Below are positions 17,520 to 25,927 of a stretch of DNA of 64,000 nucleotides, piece after piece (positions within the stretch are counted from its first letter, which is position 1; the number at the start of each line of letters is the position of its first letter). The stretch lies in the NCBI RefSeq assembly GCF_009789555.1, contig NZ_CP046902.1, forward strand, positions 856,001 to 920,000, in the 5' to 3' direction. This stretch comes from Stutzerimonas stutzeri (GTDB lineage Bacteria; Pseudomonadota; Gammaproteobacteria; Pseudomonadales; Pseudomonadaceae). A model generated the notes under the pieces. That model saw only the letters and a program-made list of their open reading frames with translations. It was not told where the DNA came from and ran no database searches. The position numbers and the translations under genes were made by a program.

Positions 17520-18581
17520 ATGGCAAAACCCGGATACCGCCTCGCCCTCGTCGCTACGCTGTTGACCGTTGTGGTCGTGCTGCTGGGCGCCTATACGCGG
17601 CTGACCCACGCCGGTCTCGGTTGTCCGGATTGGCCCGGCTGTTACGGTTTTCTCAGCGTGCCGATGAGCGAAGACAAGCAGCATCTGGCCGCGCTGCGCT
17701 TTCCCGATGCGCCGCTGGAAGTGAACAAGGGTTGGAACGAGATGGTGCACCGCTACTTTGCCGGTGCCCTGGGCGTGGTGATCCTCGCGCTTGCGGTGCA
17801 GGCGCTGCGCCGGCGCGCGCAACCGGATCAGCCGGTCGGGCTGCCGCTGTTGCTGCTGGCGGTGGTCGTCACTCAGGCGGCGTTCGGCATGTGGACGGTG
17901 ACCCTGCAACTCTGGCCGCAGGTGGTGACGGCGCATCTGCTGGGCGGATTCACCACCTTGAGCCTGTTGTTCCTGCTTTGCCTGCGTTTGTCGGGGCACC
18001 AGCCTGCCCTGGCTCCGATACCGGCTTGGGTCAGACGGTTCGCGGCAGTCGCGCTTTTGGCGGTGATTGCGCAGATCACCCTCGGCGGCTGGGTCAGCAG
18101 CAATTACGCGGCGGTCGCCTGCACCGATTTCCCGACGTGCCACGGGCGCTGGTGGCCGGACATGGATTTCGCCAATGCATTCAACCTGACCCACCACGAT
18201 ATCGGCCCCAACTACCTGGGCGGCATGCTTTATGGCGAGGCGCGCACCGCCATCCATGTCACTCACCGCCTCGGCGCACTGGTCGTCACGGCATTGCTGC
18301 TGGCGTTGAGCTGGCAGCTCTGGCGCAACGGGCTGTCGCGGCTCGCCGGGCTGTTGCTGGCGGCGTTGGCGCTGCAGGTCGGGCTGGGCATCAGCAACGT
18401 CCTGCTGAACCTGCCCCTGGCTGTTGCCGTCGCCCACAACGGCGGCGGTGCGTTGCTGCTGCTGGTGACCGTGCTGATCAACCATCGCCTTTACCTGAGC
18501 CGTCGGCACGCTGCCACGGCGGGCGACCCGGCGCGCTCGAACGCGAACACGATGGGCGGGCTCGACCTGCCCCGCGCATGA
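17520..18581 (+). CDS. ctaA: heme A synthase (COX15/CtaA family)
   Basis: The enzyme oxidises the C8 methyl of heme O to make heme A. The 353-residue protein has eight transmembrane helices in two similar halves. Heme-ligand histidines lie in MVHRYFAG, VTAHLLGGFT, HVTHRLGA and AVAHNGGGALL. The GLGCPDWPGCYG segment after helix 1 and CTDFPTCHG in the second half are the paired-Cys loops of the family. It is followed by ctaB after 16 bp, so heme O and heme A synthesis are co-expressed with the oxidase. Confidence 0.95.
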   Translation: MAKPGYRLALVATLLTVVVVLLGAYTRLTHAGLGCPDWPGCYGFLSVPMSEDKQHLAALRFPDAPLEVNKGWNEMVHRYFAGALGVVILALAVQALRRRAQPDQPVGLPLLLLAVVVTQAAFGMWTVTLQLWPQVVTAHLLGGFTTLSLLFLLCLRLSGHQPALAPIPAWVRRFAAVALLAVIAQITLGGWVSSNYAAVACTDFPTCHGRWWPDMDFANAFNLTHHDIGPNYLGGMLYGEARTAIHVTHRLGALVVTALLLALSWQLWRNGLSRLAGLLLAALALQVGLGISNVLLNLPLAVAVAHNGGGALLLLVTVLINHRLYLSRRHAATAGDPARSNANTMGGLDLPRA

Positions 18582-18597
18582 CCCTAAGGAGAACCCC

Positions 18598-19497
18598 ATG
18601 GCCACACTACTCAGCGAACGCAGCGCCCGGGTCAGCTGGCGCGACTACCTGGAACTGACCAAGCCGAAGGTGGTGCTGCTGATGCTCATCACATCGTTGG
18701 TGGGCATGTTTCTCGCAACGCGCGCAGGGGTTCCCTGGACCGTACTGGTGTTCGGCAACCTCGGCATCGCGCTTTGCGCTGGCGGCGCGGCGGCGGTTAA
18801 TCACGTGGTGGATCGGCGTATCGACTCGGTGATGGCGCGCACCCACAAGAGGCCGTTGGCCGAAGGGCGTGTATCGCCGGCTTCGGCCTTGCTGTTCGCG
18901 CTGCTGCTGAGCGTTGCCGGCATGGGATTGCTGCTGGTGTTCACCAACGCGCTGGCCGCCTGGCTGACGCTGGCGTCGCTGATCGGCTATGCGGTCATTT
19001 ATACCGGTTTTCTCAAGCGTGCAACGCCGCAGAACATCGTCATCGGCGGTCTGGCCGGGGCGGCGCCACCGCTGCTCGGTTGGGTCGCGGTGACCGGGCA
19101 GGTGACCGCCGAGCCGCTCTTGCTGGTATTGATCATCTTCGCCTGGACGCCGCCACACTTCTGGGCGCTGGCGATTCATCGCAAGGCCGAGTACGCCAAG
19201 GTCAACGTACCCATGCTGCCGGTGACCCATGGCGAGCACTACACTAAGGTGCATATCCTGCTGTACACCGGCGTGTTGCTGGCGGTGAGCTTTATGCCGT
19301 TCGCCATCCACATGAGCGGCCCGCTGTACCTGGCGGCAGCTGTGCTACTGGGCGCGCGCTTCCTGTACTGGACGCTCGTGCTGTACCGGGACAGCCGCCC
19401 CCATGCGGCCATCAAGACATTCAAATTCAGCATCTGGTATCTGTTCGCGCTGTTCATCGCGCTGCTGGTTGATCATTATCTGCTGTTGAATATCTAG
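18598..19497 (+). CDS. cyoE: protoheme IX farnesyltransferase (heme O synthase)
   Basis: The 299-residue UbiA-superfamily prenyltransferase adds a farnesyl group to heme b. The first Asp-rich prenyl-diphosphate motif region is NHVVDRRIDSVMARTHKRPL near residue 65, and the second region is HFWALAIHRKAEYAKVNVPMLP near 185. Nine hydrophobic helices are evident. It follows ctaA in the operon with an AAGGAG ribosome site. The name ctaB is used equally for this locus. Confidence 0.96.
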   Translation: MATLLSERSARVSWRDYLELTKPKVVLLMLITSLVGMFLATRAGVPWTVLVFGNLGIALCAGGAAAVNHVVDRRIDSVMARTHKRPLAEGRVSPASALLFALLLSVAGMGLLLVFTNALAAWLTLASLIGYAVIYTGFLKRATPQNIVIGGLAGAAPPLLGWVAVTGQVTAEPLLLVLIIFAWTPPHFWALAIHRKAEYAKVNVPMLPVTHGEHYTKVHILLYTGVLLAVSFMPFAIHMSGPLYLAAAVLLGARFLYWTLVLYRDSRPHAAIKTFKFSIWYLFALFIALLVDHYLLLNI

Positions 19498-19548
19498 TGG
19501 CCGCGCCCGCGCGTCTGGCCGGCCTGACCCCGTCATTACAGGAATTCC

Positions 19549-20181
19549 ATGACCCGCATTCAGAACACCGTCTTCATTCTCGTGGCGCTGGTTGCGCTGG
19601 TCATTGGCCTGACGGTCTACAAGGTGCTCAATAGCGCGCAACCGCTCGATACGGCCGAGCTGCTCGATGCCGGCATCGTCATGCTGCCCCAGGGGCGGGA
19701 CATGCCGGAGCTGACACTGACCAACCAGGACGGCGAGGCGATGGCGCTGAAGCAGCTCGAAGGCCGCTGGAGCCTGCTGTTCTTCGGCTATACGTTCTGC
19801 CCCGATATCTGCCCGGCCACGCTCGCCGAGCTGCGGCAACTGCGCGGCATGCTGCCTGAAGAGGCGTTGCCGCGGGTGCAGCCGATCCTGGTCAGCGTCG
19901 ATCCGGAGCGCGACACGCCCGAGCAGTTGAAGAAATACCTGGATTACTTCGGTGCCGGGTTCATCGGCCTGACGGGGCCGCTGGACGATATCCAGACCCT
20001 GGCCAACGCAGCCGGCGTGCCGTTCATCCCTGGCGACACCTCGAAAGAAAACTACACCGTCGACCACGGCGGCAACCTGGCGCTGATCGGGCCGGACGGC
20101 CGTCTGCGCGGGTTCATCCGCGCTCCGCTTCGCACCGAGAAGCTTGCCACGCAATTGCCGGCGGTACTGGCGCTGGAGTAA
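19549..20181 (+). CDS. SCO family copper chaperone / thioredoxin-like protein
   Basis: The 210-residue protein has an N-terminal anchor helix and a thioredoxin fold. The copper-binding CxxxC motif is FCPDICPATL near residue 84, and the distal His is in NYTVDHGG near 165. SCO proteins deliver copper to CuA of subunit II. It is the last gene of the oxidase locus, matching the PA0114 (senC) position, and is followed by a terminator. Confidence 0.93.
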   Translation: MTRIQNTVFILVALVALVIGLTVYKVLNSAQPLDTAELLDAGIVMLPQGRDMPELTLTNQDGEAMALKQLEGRWSLLFFGYTFCPDICPATLAELRQLRGMLPEEALPRVQPILVSVDPERDTPEQLKKYLDYFGAGFIGLTGPLDDIQTLANAAGVPFIPGDTSKENYTVDHGGNLALIGPDGRLRGFIRAPLRTEKLATQLPAVLALE

Positions 20182-20234
20182 CCCGTGCGGCAATGGCGGG
20201 GCCGATCCGAAGCGCGGAGCGCTGCGTCATGAAA

Positions 20235-20257
20235 AAGGCCCGCACATGGCGGGCCTT
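20235..20257. terminator. bidirectional intrinsic terminator between SCO gene and metQ
   Basis: A 9-bp GC-rich stem (AAGGCCCGC / GCGGGCCTT) with a 5-nt loop lies between two convergent genes. The run of A residues before it gives a U-tract for minus-strand transcripts, so it is a good terminator for metNIQ and a weaker one for the oxidase operon. Confidence 0.8.
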
Positions 20258-20276
20258 GGTGTTGCCGGGCTGACGA

Positions 20277-21050
20277 TCAGAACGCCGGGACGACGGCGCC
20301 CTGGTACTTCTCGCTGATGAACTGCTTCACTTCGTCGCTGTGCAGGGCCTGGGCGAGCTTCTGCATGGCATCGCTGTCCTTGTTGTCCGGACGGGCAACA
20401 AGGATGTTCACGTAGGGCGAGTCGCTGCCTTCGATGTACAGCGCGTCTTCGGTGGGGTTGAGCTTGGCTTCCAGCGCGTAGTTGGTGTTGATCAACGCCA
20501 GGTCGACCTGGGTCAGTACGCGCGGCAGGGTGGCGGCTTCCAGCTCACGGATCTTGATGTGCTTTGGATTTTCGGCGATGTCTTTCGGCGTCGCGGTGAT
20601 GCCCGCACCGTCCTTGAGGGTGATCACGCCGGCCTTGGCCAGCAGCAACAACGCCCGGCCGCCGTTGGTGGCGTCGTTGGGGATGACCACGGTGGCACCG
20701 TCTGGCAACTCGTCCAGCGACTTCAGTTCACTCGAATAAGCGCCGAAAGGCTCGATGTGCACGCCGGCGACGCTGACCAGCTCGGTGCCCTTGCCCTTGT
20801 TGAATTCATCGAGGTAGGGCTGATGCTGGAAGAAGTTGGCATCCAGGCGCTTCTCGGCGACCTGGACGTTGGGCTGCACGTAGTCGGTGAATACTTTCAC
20901 CTTGAGGTCGACGCCCTGCTGGGCCAGCTGGGGTTTGACGAACTCGAGTATTTCCGCGTGCGGAACGGCGGTGGCGGCGACGTTCAGCTCGTCGGCGGCC
21001 TGGGCGGAGAACGCCGCAACAGCGGCAAAGGCGGCAAGCAGTTTTTTCAT
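20277..21050 (-). CDS. metQ: methionine ABC transporter substrate-binding protein
   Basis: The 257-residue periplasmic binding protein of the NlpA/MetQ family has a Sec signal peptide cleaved after FSAQA. Unlike E. coli MetQ there is no lipobox Cys, so it is probably soluble. Family blocks are ATAVPHAEILEFVKP, FTDYVQPN, FFQHQPYLDEFN and VIPNDATNGGRAL. It is the third gene of metN-metI-metQ, 93 bp after metI. An upstream frame to 21095 lacks a ribosome site. Confidence 0.93.
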   Translation of the reverse strand: MKKLLAAFAAVAAFSAQAADELNVAATAVPHAEILEFVKPQLAQQGVDLKVKVFTDYVQPNVQVAEKRLDANFFQHQPYLDEFNKGKGTELVSVAGVHIEPFGAYSSELKSLDELPDGATVVIPNDATNGGRALLLLAKAGVITLKDGAGITATPKDIAENPKHIKIRELEAATLPRVLTQVDLALINTNYALEAKLNPTEDALYIEGSDSPYVNILVARPDNKDSDAMQKLAQALHSDEVKQFISEKYQGAVVPAF

Positions 21051-21143
21051 GGAAAGCTCCTGTCTGATTCGACGAACATCTGTGATTGGAAACATCGCGA
21101 GCGATGGCTCGCCAGACCCGCTCGTTTCCTGCCGGTTAGGCCG

Positions 21144-21809
21144 TTATTTACGAGAAAAATGAGTGACCAGTTTGTCACCGACGCTCTGCAGTACCTGCAC
21201 CAGCACCAGCAACAGGATTACGGTGACTACCATAACGTCGGTCTGGAAGCGCTGATAGCCGAAGCGGATCGCGAGATCGCCAAGACCGCCCGCACCGACC
21301 ACCCCGGCCATCGCGGTGTAGGACACCAGCGTAATGGCCGTCACGGTAATCGCGGCAATGATGCCCGGGCGCGCCTCGGGCAGCAGTGCATTGAAGATGA
21401 TCTGCCGGGTGCTGGCGCCCATCGCCTGGGTCGCTTCGATGATGCCGCGATCGACCTCGCGCAGGGCGGTTTCCACCAGCCGCGCGAAGAACGGCGCGGC
21501 GCCCACCACCAGCGGCGGGATCGCTCCGGCGACGCCCAGCGAGGTGCCGGTGATCAACACCGTGAAGGGAATCATCACGATCAGCAGAATGATGAACGGC
21601 AACGAACGCAGCACGTTGACCACGAACGAAAGGAAGGCGTACAGCGGGCCATTTTCGAACAGCTGACGCGGGCCGGTGAGGAACAGCAGCACGCCCAGCG
21701 GCAGGCCCAACAGGATGGTGAACAACAGCGAGCCACCGAGCATCAGCAGGGTGTCGAGGGTCGCCAGCCAGATTTCGTACCAGTCGACGTTTGCCAGCAG
21801 GGCTTCCAT
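21144..21809 (-). CDS. metI: methionine ABC transporter permease
   Basis: The 221-residue permease has five predicted helices. The ABC permease loop that contacts MetN is EATQAMGASTRQIIFNALLPEARPG near residue 140 in part (EAxxxxG motif). It forms the membrane dimer of the D/L-methionine importer. The start codon overlaps the metN stop (ATGA), indicating coupled translation. Confidence 0.95.
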   Translation of the reverse strand: MEALLANVDWYEIWLATLDTLLMLGGSLLFTILLGLPLGVLLFLTGPRQLFENGPLYAFLSFVVNVLRSLPFIILLIVMIPFTVLITGTSLGVAGAIPPLVVGAAPFFARLVETALREVDRGIIEATQAMGASTRQIIFNALLPEARPGIIAAITVTAITLVSYTAMAGVVGAGGLGDLAIRFGYQRFQTDVMVVTVILLLVLVQVLQSVGDKLVTHFSRK

Positions 21810-22831
21810 CAGCGCAGTACCTCCACATGCACGTCAGCGGCATCCAGACGGGCCAGCGCGGCGGCCATGTCGCCGCCGACCAGCGCCAGGGTCAACTGGC
21901 CGTAGGGGGTGTCCTTGATTCGGTCGATGCGCCCGGAAAGGATGCTGAAATCGACCCCGGTTTCGCGCGCGACAGTGCCCAGCAGCGGCTTGTAGGTGGC
22001 CTCGCCCTGGAACGTCAGGCGCAGAATACGGCCCGGTACATGCGCGAAGTCGTCGCGCTGTTCGCTTTCGTCGACGGCCTCGTCTTCGAGAACGAAGCGC
22101 TGTGTGGTGGGATGCTGGGGGTGCAGGAAGACCTCGGTCACCGGCCCTTGCTCGACGATTTCGCCGCCGTCCATCACCGCCACGCGATCACAGACGCGGC
22201 GGATCACGTCCATTTCGTGGGTAATCAGGACGATGGTCAGCTTCAGCTCGCGATTGATTTCGGCCAGCAGTTGCAGCACCGAGGCGGTGGTCTGCGGGTC
22301 GAGCGCGCTGGTGGCTTCGTCGCAGAGCAGAATGTCCGGCTCGGTGGCCAGTGCCCGGGCGATGCCGACGCGCTGCTTCTGCCCACCCGACAGCTGCGCC
22401 GGGTATTTGCGGGCGTGCTCCTTGAGGCCGACGCGCTCGAGCAGGGCGGCCACGCGGCTATCGATCTCGCTGCGTGAATAGCTGCCGGCCAGGCGCAACG
22501 GCATGGCGACGTTGTCGGCCACGGTCTTGGACATCAGCAGGTTGAAGTGCTGGAAGATCATCCCGACACGTTGGCGAAAACGCCGCAGGCCGTCGGCGTC
22601 CAGTGCGGTGACATCCTCGCCGTTGACCAGGATGCGTCCGCCCGAGGGTTCTTCCAGGCGGTTGATCAGGCGCAGCAGCGTACTCTTGCCAGCACCGGAG
22701 TGGCCGATCAGGCCAAACACTTCCCCGGCGCCGATCTCCAGCTGCGTCGGCTTGAGCGCGGGAATCTCGCGGCCGGCATCGCGGCGGTCGGTGCTCCGGT
22801 AGGTCTTATGGACTTGGTGAAATTCGATCAC
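21809..22831 (-). CDS. metN: methionine ABC transporter ATP-binding protein
   Basis: The 340-residue ATPase has Walker A GHSGAGKST near residue 40, signature LSGGQKQR near 142, Walker B ILLCDEATSALD, and a C-terminal ACT-like NIL domain (about 265-340) that senses intracellular methionine. I chose a GTG start at 22831 (V-I-E-F-H), matching the usual MIEF start; an ATG at 22879 would add 16 atypical residues. About 190 bp without a gene lie upstream; no S-box or other riboswitch is apparent there. Confidence 0.93.
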   Translation of the reverse strand: MIEFHQVHKTYRSTDRRDAGREIPALKPTQLEIGAGEVFGLIGHSGAGKSTLLRLINRLEEPSGGRILVNGEDVTALDADGLRRFRQRVGMIFQHFNLLMSKTVADNVAMPLRLAGSYSRSEIDSRVAALLERVGLKEHARKYPAQLSGGQKQRVGIARALATEPDILLCDEATSALDPQTTASVLQLLAEINRELKLTIVLITHEMDVIRRVCDRVAVMDGGEIVEQGPVTEVFLHPQHPTTQRFVLEDEAVDESEQRDDFAHVPGRILRLTFQGEATYKPLLGTVARETGVDFSILSGRIDRIKDTPYGQLTLALVGGDMAAALARLDAADVHVEVLR

Positions 22832-23021
22832 GGGCGAACCTTGTGGGTGCGTCGTCAAACAGCCGGATGATTCGGCCAAAGGTAGGCATTCTACGCGTTT
22901 GCGGCCCGTCGGCGTAGCGAAGCTGGCAGGTTTCGAGACGCGCCACCGGAGCGTGGCCCCAGCGCGGCCCGGCTATCGAGCGTTGCGCGGTCGAATCCTG
23001 GCGCGACGGGTTTCGCACGTA

Positions 23022-23528
23022 TCAGGCGTTTTGCAGCTCACGCCAATGCAGGTAGCAGCGCAGGTCGAACTCGGTTTGCGCATAGCCCGGCATCATGTGC
23101 TCGCAGAGCTTGTAGAAGGCGCGGTTGTGATCGCTTTCGCGCAGGTGCGCCAGCTCGTGGACGACGATCATCTGCAGGAATTCGGGCGCCGCTTCCTTGA
23201 ACAGGGCGGCGACGCGGATCTCCTTCTTCGCCTTGAGCTTGCCGCCCTGGACCCGCGATACGGCAGTGTGCAGGCCGAGCGCGCGGTGGGTCAGGTCCAG
23301 GCGGTTGTCATACAGCACCTTGTCGATGCCGGGTGCGTTTTTCAGATGGGCCTGTCGCAACTGCTGGACGTAGCCGTACAGTGCCTTGTCGCTCTGTACC
23401 TGATGACGCTGCGGGTAGCGACGCTGGAGGTAGTCGCCCAGCCGCCCATCGGCGATCAATTGACGGACCTGTTGCAGCAAGGGGTCCGGGTAACCTTGCA
23501 GATAACGCAGGGAGGCGGCGCTGTTCAT
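23022..23528 (-). CDS. YgjP-like metal-dependent hydrolase (M48-type domain)
   Basis: The 168-residue protein contains the zinc-peptidase motif HELAHLRESDHNRAFY near residue 125, which provides HExxH plus the downstream His of YgjP/WLM-type metallopeptidases. The C-terminal CYLHWRELQ is also family-like. It lacks a signal peptide, so it acts in the cytoplasm; the substrate is unknown. It lies 54 bp downstream of znuB on the same strand, and may be read through from the zinc locus. Confidence 0.85.
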   Translation of the reverse strand: MNSAASLRYLQGYPDPLLQQVRQLIADGRLGDYLQRRYPQRHQVQSDKALYGYVQQLRQAHLKNAPGIDKVLYDNRLDLTHRALGLHTAVSRVQGGKLKAKKEIRVAALFKEAAPEFLQMIVVHELAHLRESDHNRAFYKLCEHMMPGYAQTEFDLRCYLHWRELQNA

Positions 23529-23582
23529 GTCTGTCTGCCTTGGAGTCGCTGAAGGGGTCGAGCCGGCTGCGATCGCCCGGTG

Positions 23583-24371
23583 TCAGCCCGGGCGGCGGCG
23601 CCAGGCGAAGCTCAGCAGGAACAGCGCGGCCGCCGACACCACGATCGAAGGCCCTGCCGGCGTATCCTTGAACCAGGACAGCGTCAGCCCCATGCAGACC
23701 GCCAGCAGGCCCAGCATGCTGGCGCCAGCGGCCATCTGCTCCGGCGTGCGGGCGTGGCGCTGGACCGCCGCGGCCGGAATGATCAACAACGAAGTGATCA
23801 GCAGAACGCCGACGATCTTCATCGCCACGGCGATGACCATGGCGATCAGCAGCATCAGCGCCAGCCGGATGGCCGCGACCGGCAGCCCTTCCACCCTCGC
23901 CAGCTCTTCGTGCACGGTCACCGCCAGCAAGGGTCGCCACAACGGTATCAGGGCCAGCAGCACCAGCGCGCTGCCACCGACGATCCAGGCCAGATCGGTC
24001 GGGCTGACCGCCAGCAGGTCACCGAACAGGTAACCCATCAGATCGATGCGGACGTCCTGCATGAAGCTCAGCGATACCAGGCCGAGGGACAGGGTGCTGT
24101 GCGCGAGGATGCCGAGCAGGGTGTCCGAAGCCAGCGGCTGGCGTTGCTGCAGCGTGACCAGCAGAACGGCCAGCAGCACGCAGCACACGATGACCGTCAG
24201 GGTCAGGTTGACCTCCAGCATCAGGCCGAGCGCCACGCCAAGCAGCGCGGAGTGCGAAAGGGTATCGCCGAAATAGGCCATGCGCCGCCACACTACGAAT
24301 GAGCCGAGCGGGCCGGCCACCAGCGCCAGCGCAAGGCCGGCAAGCAACGCGTTGAGAAGAAAGTCGGGCAT
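23583..24371 (-). CDS. znuB: zinc ABC transporter permease
   Basis: The 262-residue permease has about eight helices and the ABC-3 family pattern (AGPLGSFVVWRRMAYFGDTLSHSALLGVALG near the N-terminus, in part). It forms the inner-membrane channel of the ZnuABC high-affinity zinc importer. Unusually it is separated from znuC by about 260 bp instead of being adjacent. The C-terminus ends in a basic RRRPG tail. Confidence 0.93.
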   Translation of the reverse strand: MPDFLLNALLAGLALALVAGPLGSFVVWRRMAYFGDTLSHSALLGVALGLMLEVNLTLTVIVCCVLLAVLLVTLQQRQPLASDTLLGILAHSTLSLGLVSLSFMQDVRIDLMGYLFGDLLAVSPTDLAWIVGGSALVLLALIPLWRPLLAVTVHEELARVEGLPVAAIRLALMLLIAMVIAVAMKIVGVLLITSLLIIPAAAVQRHARTPEQMAAGASMLGLLAVCMGLTLSWFKDTPAGPSIVVSAAALFLLSFAWRRRPG

Positions 24372-24429
24372 ATCTGAAGCCTATCGATACCTCGGTACGT
24401 GCCGCGCAGACGCAGCGAATGGCGCGGTC

Positions 24430-24468
24430 AGGCGTGGGGCGCAAGGCCTGATATCAGGCCCCGCGCCT
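24430..24468. repeat. large palindrome in the znuC-znuB spacer
   Basis: The perfect 16-bp palindrome GGCCTGATATCAGGCC (24445-24460) lies inside a longer dyad: AGGCGTGGGG pairs with CCCCGCGCCT except for one G-T. The spacer 24372-24633 holds no convincing gene. The element could be an RNA hairpin that attenuates or stabilises the znuC-znuB transcript, a protein site, or a repeated element; no U-tract follows on either strand. Confidence 0.45.
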
Positions 24469-24633
24469 GGGATGGTTGGCGTCGCCTGCCGCGTAACCGT
24501 TCCGGATGGGCTGGTTCGGACGAAGCGCAGCATTGTTCATCGCATTCCTTGGACCACAACGGTCTTTTCCTCTTCCCTGGCCACACGGCAAGGCCGGCCC
24601 CGTCGAGGGCGCATCGAAACACCGACCGGCCCG

Positions 24634-25404
24634 TCAATGCTTGCAGCCGGGACCGTGAACATGGGATTTGCCGGTCACCACGCTGCCGTGCAGGTCATGG
24701 CTATGGTCGTGCTGGTGGTGATAGACCGCGAGGCTGCGTGCGTCCTGGCCGAACAGCTCGACGAAGGCCGGATCGGTGCTGACCTGCTCCGGATGGCCTG
24801 AGCAGCACACGTGGCGATTCAGGCAGACCACCTGATCGGTGGCGCTCATCACCAGGTGCAGATCATGGGACACCATCAGCACGCCGCAACCGTAGCGTTC
24901 ACGCAGTCGGCCAATCAATCGGTAGAGCTCGGCCTGCCCGGCGACATCGACGCCCTGGACCGGCTCGTCCAGCACCAGCAGCTCCGGCTTGCGCAGCAGT
25001 GCGCGGGCCAGCAGCACGCGCTGCATCTCGCCACCCGATACGGACTGCAGCGGGCTGTCGATCACCTGCTCGGCGCCAACTTCCTCCAGCGCCGCCAGGG
25101 CGCCGGCGCGATCCACGCCAGGGACCAGGCGCAGAAAGCGCAGCACCGAGAGCGGCAGGGTCGGATCGACATGAAGCTTCTGCGGCATATAGCCGACCCG
25201 CAGCTTCGGCTTGCGCCAGACCGTCCCGCTGTCTGGCTTCAACAAGCCGAGCACGGCGCGTACCAGCGTGGTCTTGCCGGCCCCGTTAGGGCCGATCAGG
25301 GTAACGATCTCGCCGCAATGCACGCGCAGGTCGGCCCCTTCGAGCACCACCTGCTTGGCGAAATGCACATGGATATCATCCAGGCGGATCAGCGCCTCGC
25401 TCAT
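24634..25404 (-). CDS. znuC: zinc ABC transporter ATP-binding protein
   Basis: The 256-residue ATPase has Walker A GPNGAGKTT near residue 40, signature VSGGEMQR near 135 and Walker B LLVLDEPVQGVD. A His-rich C-terminal tail (YHHQHDHSHDLHG) fits zinc or metal handling. The start overlaps the zur stop (ATGA), so regulator and ATPase are co-translated. With znuA and znuB it forms the high-affinity zinc importer. Confidence 0.95.
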   Translation of the reverse strand: MSEALIRLDDIHVHFAKQVVLEGADLRVHCGEIVTLIGPNGAGKTTLVRAVLGLLKPDSGTVWRKPKLRVGYMPQKLHVDPTLPLSVLRFLRLVPGVDRAGALAALEEVGAEQVIDSPLQSVSGGEMQRVLLARALLRKPELLVLDEPVQGVDVAGQAELYRLIGRLRERYGCGVLMVSHDLHLVMSATDQVVCLNRHVCCSGHPEQVSTDPAFVELFGQDARSLAVYHHQHDHSHDLHGSVVTGKSHVHGPGCKH

Positions 25405-25886
25405 GCCGCGCTCCGGCATATGGCGCAAAGGCCGACCACTTCCACCGTCTGGCCTTCTACCTGGAAATCGACGCTGCGCGCCGCGTGGTCGATGGCTGCG
25501 CTGACAGTGGCCTGCTCCAGCTCGATGGCGGTGTGACAGTTGCGGCAAATGAGAAACTGCCCTTGGTGAGGATGCTCCGGATGGTTGCAACCGATGAAGG
25601 CATTGAGCGAGGCAATGCGGTGGACAAGCCCGTTCTCCAGGAGAAAATCCAGCGCTCGATAAACGGTCGGCGGTGCGGCGCGGCGGCCGTCCTGAGTGCT
25701 CAGCTCGGCAAGAATGTCGTAGGCACCGAGCGGCTTGTGGCTTTGCCAGACCAGTTCGAGCACGCGTTTGCGCAAGGTAGTCAGGCGCACGCCGGCGCGT
25801 TCGCAAAGCGTATCGGCTTCCGCCAGCGCGCTGCTGACGCAGTGACGGTGGTCATGGGGGGTACAGGCCAGCGGTGTGTTCGACAT
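25401..25886 (-). CDS. zur: zinc uptake regulator of the Fur family (Zur/Np20)
   Basis: This 161-residue repressor has the Fur winged-helix (RLTTLRKRVLELVWQSHKPLGAYD, in part) and a zinc site with two Cys pairs: CRNC near residue 112 and CAIC near the C-terminus. His residues lie in CNHPEHPHQG. It matches P. aeruginosa Np20. Start ATG 25886 is preferred over 25931, which would place the start inside znuA. It is divergent from znuA and heads the zur-znuC-znuB transcript, so it likely autoregulates. Confidence 0.93.
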   Translation of the reverse strand: MSNTPLACTPHDHRHCVSSALAEADTLCERAGVRLTTLRKRVLELVWQSHKPLGAYDILAELSTQDGRRAAPPTVYRALDFLLENGLVHRIASLNAFIGCNHPEHPHQGQFLICRNCHTAIELEQATVSAAIDHAARSVDFQVEGQTVEVVGLCAICRSAA

Positions 25887-25914
25887 GGGCAGCGAGACGA
25901 GGTAGCACAGAGAC

Positions 25915-25927
25915 GTTATTATGTTAC
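25915..25927. promoter_or_regulatory. candidate Zur box in the zur-znuA divergent region
   Basis: GTTATTATGTTAC matches 10 of 13 positions of the GTTATRWTATAAC pattern that I recall for pseudomonad Zur boxes. It lies in the short spacer between the divergent zur and znuA genes and overlaps the first ATG of znuA. Either Zur blocks start-proximal transcription, or translation of znuA begins downstream at a GTG. Confidence 0.5.

Noticed and set aside
22832..23021. SAM riboswitch or other leader upstream of metN
   Set aside because: No characteristic stems or conserved core were seen in the 190-bp spacer.
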